From contig OW028584.1 of NCBI GenBank assembly GCA_932294295.1, forward strand, positions 25,281,638 to 25,345,637: a stretch of DNA of 64,000 nucleotides, read 5' to 3'. The stretch is from Alitta virens (Eukaryota; Annelida; Polychaeta; Phyllodocida; Nereididae). The notes beneath the pieces were generated by a model, which saw nothing but the letters and a program-made list of their open reading frames with translations, did not search any database and was not told the origin of the DNA. Position numbers and translations under genes: made by a program. Below are positions 54,935 through 64,000 of the stretch, piece after piece (position 1 is the first letter of the stretch; the number at the start of each line of letters is the position of its first letter).

Positions 54935-56402
54935 TAGCTGTCAATGCCAGGAGTGAGCGAAGCGGTAGCAGGTCGATTCGTCACTGCGCGTTTCGTCCTA
55001 CCGAAAATGGGTCTATTCGTCACCCGAAAAAAGTCTGTTCGTCACCCGAATCTGGTCGATTCGTCACCCTCATTTTAAAAGTGCAGAATGGTGTTACATT
55101 ATTGCTATTATGTAAATAAATATCTTACGCCAATTTAATTTAATTGTACATTACTTAATTATAAGCATGTGTCATTGTGTGATGCCTGATGGACTAACTA
55201 AATACAATTGTGAATAAAAGAAAAACACTTCAGTGTACAGAATCACAGAAAACGGCTTCACTTGTTAATTGCTATTGTAACATCTATAATCACATAAACG
55301 GCACATGCTTCCTAATTGATATTAAATGAATGCCAGATTATGATTTTTCACATAAATTTTCTCTTTTGTTTTACAATGTCTTTAATGTATAAATATGCTT
55401 GCTAATTGATTAAATTCATGCCACAATTTATAATAATATGAAGAAAAATAAATAATAAATTATTATTATATATTATATTATGATAAATAATAATATGCTT
55501 ATATTATGGTTAATAAATGATCATATTACTATTCCTATGCACAAGTGCATTATTCATATTTAGATACTGATAATTACATATTATTTCTTGGTGCATATCA
55601 AATGATGCATTATAATTTCAATAAAGTCGTACAGAACCACAAAGACATTTTCAATACTTTTTCTTGCACAAGATTTTTCCCCCGTTTTTTTTAGTATTGT
55701 TGTATAGTTGGTTTGCATTTATGACTTCTTGTTTTTTAATAAATTTCTGGAGAACCAAACAGTTGTTCTTTCTCAGACCCCCAACTTGCAAATGAAGATA
55801 ATTGCAATTAATGACATTTTTGGGCAAAGACCTGATTGGCTGTTGCATCACATGCTTGGTCCCAATTGGTCAACTTAGCTGTTCTTGTTGAATGGTTTCT
55901 TTACCTGGATGATAGCATAAAAGGGCAAAGTTTTTTCATTATGCATTCTGCGACATGCCTCAGATGAAGATTTTTGAACACTGGGAAGCTTTTATTGGGG
56001 GGACAATGTCATCCATGGAATTGGTTAGGAAAGTTGCCTCATTTAATTGACCTGTGGAAGAGCAATATTCTGTAATTTTTAATATAACTCACTACTCAGT
56101 AAATTATAGCAAGTCATAGCTATATATATATCTATAAATGGCTAATGAAATGTACGGGGGCGGCCGTAGAAGCCGGCGGGAAGACAGCCTGTGCTTGCAT
56201 TTATAAATTTTTTTTAAAAATACGAGTGACGAACCGACCAATTTCGGGTGACGAATCGACCAGTTTCGGGTGACGAACAGACTTTTTTCGAGTGACGAAT
56301 GGACCAGTTTTCGTCTAGGACGAATCGCGCAGTGACGAATCGACTAGAAGCCGAGCAAAGCTATAATATGTAGCTGTCAATGCCAGGAGTGAGCGAAGCT
56401 AT
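54935..56402. repeat. Repeat-B tags bracketing the GTCGATTCGTCAC element
   Basis: The TAGCTGTCAATGCC tag occurs at 54935-54963 and again at 56371-56402, on either side of the TIR element. The element lies inside or beside a copy of repeat B. Confidence 0.7.
54971..56345. mobile_element. 1.4-kb TIR element, GTCGATTCGTCAC family
   Basis: Left terminus GGTCGATTCGTCACTGCGCG; right terminus its inverse (CGCGCAGTGACGAATCGACT). The terminal ~110 bp on each side are mutual inverted repeats built of 4-5 sub-repeats (CTGTTCGTCACCCGAA and variants). The middle is AT-rich, without a transposase. A short relative lies within the env insertion at 11704-11893. Confidence 0.85.
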
Positions 56403-57100
56403 ATTATATGTATATTTATGTCAACTTAAAGTTACTGTGTCTCCAGATTTAGCAAATGCTGCCTTCTTGTCTTATGATATTTTTTTTACCATTACACATG
56501 CCCACTTTTGCACAACAATTTAGTCTTAATTTACAATAAATAATTTAAGTATTAGTTTTTCATGCCATCATACCCAGTGTGTTTCCAATGTTTTAGTCTG
56601 ATTTTCTCTCAATGTAAGATTTATTTTTAGTAATAATGTCTGATAAAATCATTAGTTAACACACAAATTTAGTATGCCTGAATAGTTCTGGCGGGGAATT
56701 TTGCATCCCCAACAGAAATATTGGCCAATTACTTATTTTCAACTATTTGATGAGTTTTAGCAAATTGCAAATTTGACAGAGTGCAGCTTTAAATCTCAAC
56801 TATTAATTACACTTCATGTAGGTTTTTAAATTTTCAAAATCGGACAATAGATAACAATTTTAGAGGCAAAAGAAGTCAGATAATTGTAATGCGTTTCTCA
56901 GCCGCCAGGGGCGCTACAATCGCTTACAAGTGCCCCCTGGTGTGATAAAACGTCATCGCGAAAATGTTTGGAGTGGCTCGCGCGAACGCTTTCATCAAAT
57001 TATTTTTAAACCATGATTGCCCAAACTGAAGCTGGTGGGTTTCTCTTCAACTATTTCTAGGCACCTTTAGAATTGTTATTGTCAGACAAACAAGTTTTCT
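56366..57100. repeat. Dispersed repeat B, third copy
   Basis: Matches 27038-27916 over most of its length, with deletions (for example, the segment after TTTAGCA) and a diverged 3' end. Contains CCGCCAGGGGCGCT (56902-56915) and the opposing GTGCCCCCTGG (56930-56940). Confidence 0.85.
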
Positions 57101-57187
57101 CCAAAATGGCGAAAAACATTATGGTCGCCCATTTTTTAGGGTGACAGGTGAATTCGCAGCGTACCGAATAGGCCCCATTTAAGCCCA

Positions 57188-57475
57188 TAATTCCGTCAAC
57201 TCCGACTAATCCCGCAACTCCCAACAATTCCTTGTAATTCCTTCAAGTCCCTGATAATTCCCGTATGTCCCAATAAGTCCTAATAATTCCCATATTTCCC
57301 GATAAGTCCGCAATTGCATATAATTCCTTACAAGTACCATAACTCCTGTTCCCATTTTAGAATTCCCATAATTCCCAATAAATCCTATCAATTTCATTAT
57401 GCCCCCTGTTAATACTGACCACACCCATAATTCCTAATACAGTCCTACAATTCCTGTAATTCTGTAAAAATTCCT
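57188..57475. repeat. Degenerate short-unit minisatellite (AATTCCC-type)
   Basis: Units like TAATTCCCATA, TAAGTCC and CAATTCCT are repeated with much variation. The minus-strand ORF here is just its translation (WELLGLIGTYGNY). Confidence 0.8.
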
Positions 57476-57593
57476 TCCAAGTTCCAAAATGACATTGGCC
57501 CAATGTTGTCTTCCAACTTTTGCCCAATGTCTGCATGTTGTCTGGGCTTTTACTTAGAAACCTTATGATCCAAAATGTATAGAACCACAGTTT

Positions 57594-57642
57594 CAACACA
57601 CACACACACACACACATACACACACACACACACACACACAAT
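57594..57642. repeat. (CA)n microsatellite
   Basis: About 23 CA units with one CATA interruption. Confidence 0.97.
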
Positions 57643-58379
57643 TCCCTATTACACTGAAAACATTGACAACTTTTAATTGAATGGATCAACTTTAGCAAAA
57701 GTACAGCTGTATATAGTTTCAGGGTAGAGCAATAAAGTTGTGCAATATGAGTGATCTTGGGCGAAAGGACAGGTGACCTGGAAATTTCAAATTTTGAAAA
57801 TTTATATCTTGGTTAAATTTCAGGACTAAAATTTTAAACAAATTTATTGCAATGGTTTAATGTTCTTTAAAACTATTATGTCAAGTTTTCCTGCAAGGTA
57901 AATAAGGTCAAATGTCAAGGCCATATGTGAAATGATGTTTTATATTTTATGCAACAATTTGTTGCATAATTGAAAGCAGTGATATATACTTCTATGTCTA
58001 ATCCAGTTCAGTAAGACATTTGGTGATGATTGGACAAATGATAACTGAGATATGGAGAATTAAAAAATATTTTATAAGTCTGAATTAGCTCATCACAATT
58101 GAAACATATTTGAGTTTGACAAGGTGAGTTTGTATATTTTCAAAAATAACCTTGGCTCAAAGGTCAAGGTCACAGTCAATTCTAGATGTTTAAGATTTAA
58201 AAACATCGGGGAATGCCAACATAGATTACTCAGGAGAGTTGTGCCATCTTACTGCACTTTTTCCTCCTTAACAACAATCCTATTAGCAATGTTCAATGAT
58301 GGTAGAATTGACTCTTCAGCAATGTCATGAGTTCACTCGAAGTAAAAATGTAAACTTGGTATGACCACAAGGCAAGGAC
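57643..58379. other. No gene seen
   Basis: AT-rich; short ORFs only. Confidence 0.45.
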
Positions 58380-59925
58380 CAGGACATTGAAGCAAGGTGA
58401 TAAGGTGCTTGTGTTGTTTCCCTTGCAGTCAAATCCTCTGCAGGCGAAGTCCTTGTGAGATTTGTGCGAAGGATGAGCTTAATTATATTGTGAAGGTCTA
58501 GACAATAATGACACATCAACAGGTTGAAACCTTATTGTTACAGATCAGTCAGTGTTGTATCAATTGTTGAGGGTCAGACAGTTGACAAGGAATCTGTAGT
58601 TGAGGATGAGTTTCAAGATTATGAACCCATTAGGCATGAAATAATTCCATGTAAGTTGTCAAATTCTGAAGAATCTTGATTTGAAAGTGTCTCATTTGGA
58701 GCCTTGTCAACAATTGCAAATGAAAAAGGTAATATTGAAATATCAAGATGTTGATGCCAAACCAATCAAACAGCATCTGCATCACATTAATCCTGAAAAG
58801 TGTAAACTGAAATTGCTTAAATGTTAGCATAACATTATTCAGCCTCCAACTGGAGTTCAACATGTTTTTTATTGCCAAAGCCTAATGGTAGCACTAGGTT
58901 TTTTTTACAGTTTATAGTAAAATGGATGCTTTTCCAACCCCTAGAATGGATGATTGTATTCATAAAGTGTGACATGCAAAGTTGTTCACAAAGATTGATT
59001 TGTTAAAAGGGCACTGGTTTGTCCCATTAACTGATACGAGCAGTGAAATATCTGCCTTTGTCACACCATATGGTCTGTACGAATATGATGTCCTTTTCTT
59101 TGGAATGGTCCACCACATTCCAGAGAATGATTCACTCAGTGATTTAAGACTTGCCAAATACAAATGCTTACATTGATGACTTAGTCATGAGAAGTGATTC
59201 ATTGGAAGCTAATTTTGAGGCTGTGAAAAGCTTGGTTTCAATGGTTGTCTGAGGTCAACTTAACAGTCGAGTCAACCTAGCCAATAGTTTGGCCAAGCAA
59301 GTGGGACATATTTGGGTTATGTCATTGGCCAAGGAGGTGGCCCCAGTAGGTGCAAAGAATCAAATTATATTTTCCTGTTCCCACAGGCAAGCTTTGAAGC
59401 AATTTCTGGGTATGGTAGGATACTACTGAAGGTTCTGCAAGACCTTTACTTTGTCTCTTACAAATCACATGAAAAATGAGAAGTTTGTTTGGGATGAGCC
59501 CTGCCAAGAGGCATTTGACAAATTAAAGACCATGTTGTGTCACTTCCCTGTGCTCAGATCACCAGATTTCAGCAGACCATTTTCAAAGCTATGGATGCTA
59601 GTGATGATACAGCTGGTGCTGTGCTGTTGAAGCAAGATTATAGGGATGACGTGAACATCCTATTGCATACTTTTCGGAAAATTTTAATTGACATCAAAAT
59701 AATTATTTAACTATTAAGAAGGAGCTTTTGGTTTTGATTTTGGCCCTAAGACATAAAGTTTACATTCATGCAGGTCAAAAACCCCTTACTGCACATGATG
59801 ATCACCACCCATCAGGTTTTGCGAAGTAAGATGAAGAATAAGAATAGATGGTTGAGAAACTGTTGCTTGAATTTCAGATTTAGGTAAAGATAATGTTATT
59901 GCTGATTACTTATCATGGTGTTGTA
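58380..59925 (+). pseudogene. Gypsy-type pol ruin (integrase tail, RT, RNase H)
   Basis: Heavily decayed. Recognisable pieces in order: an integrase C-terminal phrase (KQGDKVLVLFP), a pre-RT phrase (DAKPIKQHLHHINPEK), FLLPKPNGSTRF, FTKIDLLKGHW, SEISAFVTPYGLYEYDVLFFGM, an AYIDDLV RT active site, FLGMVGYYRRFC and FVWDEPCQEAFDKLK, ending near GKDNVIADYLSW. Stops and shifts occur every few dozen codons. Having an integrase tail before RT indicates parts of two copies or a rearranged unit. No LTRs. Confidence 0.75.
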
Positions 59926-59989
59926 TATTTGTGGTTGTAAAATTTCGTTTTGGGTCAAATATTTACCTCGGAGGTGTGACATGCTAGAG

Positions 59990-60032
59990 AATACAGTGAA
60001 ACCCCTTCCCAAAAGAGGGATGGGGGTTTCAC
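59990..60032. repeat. Hairpin next to the 3-kb TIR unit
   Basis: GTGAAACCCC pairs with GGGGTTTCAC across a short CCC/GGG-containing loop. It borders the left 55-bp terminal repeat. Confidence 0.7.
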
Positions 60033-60159
60033 TCTATTTCGTAAGACGTAACAGGACCTACACTGTGTAATGCAGTGAGTTTTACATAGCCAGAATCCCA
60101 ACATGGAGGTGGGGAGGACCCTAGAATCAACTAGAGAATCCCAGGCCCTAACCGACTTT

Positions 60160-60352
60160 AGGGCGGGGGCCTAGCTCAGAGGTAGCACTCTGGGCTTCCA
60201 ACTGCTGGGTCCCGGGTTCGATTCCCGGTCGAGCCTAAGTTGGATGGCTGTTTCATCCTTCATCTCATTGCCATGGTCCCTGCCTGTCCTAATTAGCCCA
60301 TCAGGTGCAGATATACAAGACGTAAAGCCCTAATCACCCACCCACCCACCTC
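60160..60352 (+). mobile_element. tRNA-derived SINE-like segment
   Basis: A-box TAGCTCAGAGG (60172-60182) and B-box GGTTCGATTCC (60215-60225) at tRNA spacing, with a CTTCCAA anticodon-loop-like text between (Gly-TCC type). The acceptor and anticodon stems do not pair, so it is not a working tRNA. The 3' part (AAGACGTAAAGCCC then CACCCACCCACC) is like known invertebrate SINE tails. Confidence 0.55.
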
Positions 60353-61156
60353 AGGTGTCAGCCCAAGACAGGTGTCAGCCAGAAAAAAGACATCAGGCTG
60401 TGGGTGGAGGTGAGCCAAGTAAAACCTGGTAAAGGTGTTGGAATTGGCCCACCACCCAGCCATAAGGGATGCTTCATGCACTGGGGGTATGTCAGTGTTG
60501 TGGGCCGATCGGATGCATTGGACAATCCACCGCAACTCCAACTGAGCAGAAGGAGGACAGTTACCCTAAATCTTCAGGAAGAGGCGACCTTCCTGAACGC
60601 CACCAATGCCTGTAAGTACCAATGCACCCAGGCAACTGGGCAGAGCCTCTTATCTCGTTACTGGGTCTCGGCAGATGGAACGAGAGAAGGCACAAAGAAA
60701 GGGGCAAGATCGTGTCCTGGAACTGCAACTTTAGGCAAAAACCCCACCACGGTGCTTAGCCCTACACACTAGCCAAGGATGAACAGTACGAGGCAATGGT
60801 GGAAGGGGCAAAATGCCTGTCATCATAAAATTTACCAAAATATCAGCAAGAGTCTCTATCGAGGGATCCTGAGGATCCAATGGGTGACCCCTGCATAAGT
60901 CATAGAAGGCATGCCAGCGTGACTGGTAGAGGCGTATGGAGCTTGGCCGGAGGTGGCCAGTGGCTAAATGCCAGCGACGCAGCTCGGTCTAAAAGGCCCT
61001 CCTCTCTGAAATGCTGCCTGACAATGAGGCGTGAAGGTTCAGCCAGCTGGACCTCAGGTGGTAAACAGGCCGGTGAGGCTGACACAAAAACTTCCTGCAA
61101 GGGGGCAACTGGTACGGAGGGGCCCAGAGAAGCCAAAGGGCTTCCGGGAATCAACG

Positions 61157-61966
61157 CTACATGGGCCACCAAGGGGCAATGAAGACTTCCGGGATGATGG
61201 CGAATGGGGAAATGCATGGGCACGCAGCCCCTCCCATGACATGGTCAGTACAACTGAGTCCACTGTCAGAGAGTTTGGAAATGGAGACACTAACCGCATT
61301 GGACCGGAGCTGCTTGAGCGGGCAATTAATGGATGATCTCGGGCACCGAGGCAGACGCTGGGCCGAAGAGACCATTTGAGGTAATGAGGTGGACCAGTTG
61401 GAGCTTGAGCCAGTTGCGGGTGCAAGATTGGCCAAGCCGGTCCAAGTTTGCCTTATGTCAGTCCTGAGTAGCAGATGCTACCAGGGCCCCGCAAAATGAG
61501 GTGGCCTGCTGCAACTCGCATACGGCAATGCCTTTGAGGGCCTCTAGCTGGGCTGGGGAGGCGCTAGATTGAGACGTAAAGAAGACCCCAAGGAGCCACT
61601 GCAAATCGGACAGGCAGGAGAGCAGGGCTCGGGCCATCATTTCCACATCAGTCATCCAAGAGTGGTCTGGTCGATGGGAGTTTGCTGGGTACCGGCCCAT
61701 TCTTGCTTGTGAGCGGAGAGATGGATCAGCTTAAGTTCGATACTCAGGCCTGCATAGAAGCAGGGTTTGAACTCGACCACCCAAGTAGATGGGGAATGGT
61801 GTAGGGCTGCCTTGGGTGGCAGCGGTTGGTGTTGCGAGGCTGAAGGGGAAACCAGAGAGTACTCAAACACCAAATTAAACGTTTCTGGCAGAGGAGGCCC
61901 AGACCGGTGGGGGCAGAGGACCCCAATTGCACCAAAGGCACCACCTAAGGTGACCATCGAGGCCAC
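61157..61966 (-). other. Gag-like minus-strand ORFs, unassigned
   Basis: Minus-strand frames at 61966-61652, 61700-61458 and 61435-61157 could be one broken protein. The middle part (MMARALLSCLSDLQWLLGVF, LEALKGIAVCELQQATSF) is helical and, with a following SNGLFGP-like phrase, is reminiscent of gag-like ORFs of DIRS/Ngaro tyrosine-recombinase elements. The similarity is weak, and no RT or recombinase is present. Confidence 0.3.
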
Positions 61967-62994
61967 TGAAGTGTATGAGCAAAGTAGACTGAGAAGACTG
62001 CTGTGGCCCCAGTCTGCCTAATAAACCCCGGAGGCTGAACAGACGGGAAGTCGTGGTGGTGACTGTGCAGCCTGTCTCCGTATGCTCAATATGCAGGGAG
62101 AGCAGGAGAGCGGGAGCACATTAGAAGGCAAGGGGAGGTTGGCTGAAAGCCGTGGACTGAGCCCCTGGATTGGCAGCAGGCTTGCTCTTCTTCATTCGGA
62201 GACCGGTCAGCGTTGGATGCCGGGCAGGACGCTTGGGAGCGCAGTCCGAGGTTGATCTCTTCTCCTGCCTAGAGTGCTGGGGAGAGGTTCCAAGAGTAGA
62301 GTCGAGAGCACACCCCACCGTGGCAGCTGCCGATTGGTGCTGGGCAGAGCTAGCTTAGGGGAGGGAGTGTGACGTGGCATGGCAATTATATTGTAAAAAG
62401 AACAGCGATGTGGTCACTGGAAGTGAACAGCGCGGTGAGAGGCCAGGCACAAGGTGCGTGACGCTTAAATATGCCCAGAGAAAAACAGTCTGGCTGCATA
62501 GGGATAGCGGGGGACATTTTGTGGGATCCACCAGGATTAGCCAATCAGAGGCAGAGGCCGGTTCCGTGAAGAACACGTGTATCAGGCGTTGGAAGACAGA
62601 ACCGGCCAGAGTGCTGGAAATTGAAACAAAACAATATCATAGAATGCCATGAGCGAGGCCCAGCACAGAGCCTAGCGACACCATGGAAATAAAAACAAAA
62701 AGCAAAGTGCATTGCTCTGTGTAAGGAAAATCAGGTAAATTAAACAGTCCCAGCCGAGCTGGAGACCGTAAAATTTCCCCTAGTCCAGTCCATAAGAACA
62801 GGAATGCTGAAGGGAAAAAAGTGACTATGTAGGATTGAGGAGGTCTATATATACACCAGGCAGGGGTTCCCCCCTAACAAAGGGAGGGACTAATCTGTTT
62901 GTTTAGGAATTAGGAAGAGCAAACCAGGGAGATGGGTATGTAAAACTCACTGTTTTACACAGTGTAGGTCCTGTTACGTCTTACGAAATAGAGT

Positions 62995-64000
62995 AAATTA
63001 TTTTGATCTTCAGTTATTGGATAGTAGTGTATTGTTATTCATTCTATTGTCCTTAATTGTTTTTAGTTCACAGTCAATATAATATTACACAACTATTTTG
63101 TTCAGGCAAAGAAATAAATAGGCCTCTGTGTATGCAAAATGCACACAATAGATTTTTTATCTTGTTTGACCTCAGTTGAATTGACCTCAATTAAAATGGC
63201 TACAAAAAATTTCTGGAATAACTTTACGAAAATAATTTGAACGGTAAAATTCTGGTATCTCTAGACCTATAAGATCCAGAGCTTAATCTACACATTGTTA
63301 CCACTGAGACACTTAAGTCTGATCACAGATTGCTGTGCCGAAAGGGCTCTTTGTTTTATTTGAAGGACCGGGAGTTTTAACTTTATCCTTTTTTTTTAAA
63401 GTGATTTTATTGATTTGTATTTCCAACTGTAAATTATGAGTTTTTGTTTTCCAAAAGCCTAAGGGTATTGGCCAGGAATTATTATTATTATTTTTTTCGA
63501 AAGACAACCTAGGCTGTTGCAGCAGCATACCCTCGGCAAATTTGAGAGAATTAAATTATTGATACTGGCCTAAGTGTGAAATTTGACAGTAGAACCGTGA
63601 ACTTATTTATGGTATAAGCCCAAAATTAGAAATATATTGCAATATAATTTTGGAAAGTAGCATTGCATAGACAATAATTAATAATTAAGTGCTTTTAAAT
63701 ATTATTTATTAAATAATAGGCGAAAGGGCAAGTTATCATATTATTTCCTCATAATTATATAAAATTATAATTAAGAACACAGTTTTAGCATTTTCGGGCA
63801 TTTTCCATTATAATGAACATAAGACATTAAAGTAAGGATACACTTTTGAAAGTAAAAGTACTATGATTTAGACATTTTAAAACCTATACTTTTTGTATAA
63901 TAGTAGTTGAGATGGAGTGGTGTAGAATAATAGAAATTTTCCCCATTTTCCTCCTTATCATGTGTCCTAAATATAAATAATATGTCCATATGGTTACCAA
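62995..64000. other. No gene seen
   Basis: AT-rich sequence to the window end. No supported feature. Confidence 0.5.

Larger units (their letters stand above)
60031..62994. mobile_element. 2.96-kb GC-rich unit with 55-bp terminal inverted repeats
   Basis: 60031-60085 and 62940-62994 are reverse complements with 2 mismatches in 55 (arm text ACTCTATTTCGTAAGACGTA then ACAGGACCTACACTGTGTAA). The interior is visibly richer in G+C than its surroundings. It contains a SINE-like tRNA head (60165) and minus-strand ORFs with a faint gag-like look (61157-61966). No TSD seen. It could be a DIRS-type element, whose ends are inverted, or a foldback transposon; undecided. Confidence 0.7.

Noticed and set aside
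57206..57698. Minus-strand ORFs of 72 and 113 codons
   Set aside because: They translate the AATTCCC minisatellite and the CA repeat; no protein-like signal.
60165..60236. Functional tRNA-Gly(TCC) gene
   Set aside because: A and B boxes and an anticodon-like loop are present, but the acceptor and anticodon stems do not pair. A SINE head fits better.
60880..62652. Many overlapping ORFs on both strands
   Set aside because: High G+C lengthens chance ORFs. Only the minus-strand set 61157-61966 has even a faint protein-like look.

Overview
This is animal nuclear DNA, AT-rich and crowded with repeats. The evidence is spliced genes with GT-AG introns, a replication-type histone H3/H2A pair with 3' stem-loops, LINEs with A-tails, gypsy-type LTR elements and long microsatellites. 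The H2A N-terminus and core (SGRGKGGK..., [12 protein letters not shown]) read like lophotrochozoan H2A, so a mollusc, annelid or relative is my best guess (inference).

Layout: 0.3-2.1 kb, convergent histone H3 (+) and H2A (-). 4.2-6.25 kb, a DNA transposon with 10-bp terminal inverted repeats (TIRs), sitting in a dispersed repeat whose unfilled relative lies at 49.4-49.7 kb. 6.6-14.5 kb, a decayed env-bearing LTR element with LTRs and a target-site duplication (TSD); its env-like gene carries a 932-bp insertion with a 9-bp TSD. 15.5-18.7 kb, a second gypsy element whose RT and RNase H active sites are damaged. 18.9-26.1 kb, a six-exon minus-strand gene for an unrecognised basic protein ending in a PD-(D/E)XK-like nuclease domain, with a CR1/jockey-like LINE fragment in its first intron. 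26-33 kb, repeats, microsatellites and a 141-bp satellite. 33.7-37.8 kb, a spliced but broken CaRF-like/MULE transposase pseudogene. 38.0-38.6 kb, the first exons of a SAP-SWIM protein. 41.4-47.4 kb, a truncated H3 copy joined to a Tx1/L1-like LINE ORF2, then a LINE ORF1 copy. 47.6 kb, an array of bulged hairpins. 50.8-52.9 kb, a minus-strand relative of the LINE whose ORF encodes an SGNH hydrolase fused to a NADAR N-glycosidase. 53.7-57.1 kb, foldback-type elements around a first exon that resembles that of the nuclease gene. 58.4-59.9 kb, a gypsy ruin. 60.0-63.0 kb, a comparatively GC-rich unit bounded by 55-bp inverted repeats.

The most interesting items are: (1) the LINE-linked SGNH-NADAR ORF; (2) a recurrent hairpin design (outer stem, 2-nt 5' bulge, short inner stem, 6-nt loop) with compensatory stem changes, found at both ends of the LINE and, in a second form, as the 47.6-kb array; (3) the modular phase-1-exon nuclease gene and its exon relatives; (4) histone H3 with Thr instead of Ala at position 7, also present in the truncated copy.

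All calls come from reading the sequence. No database search, alignment or folding program was run.
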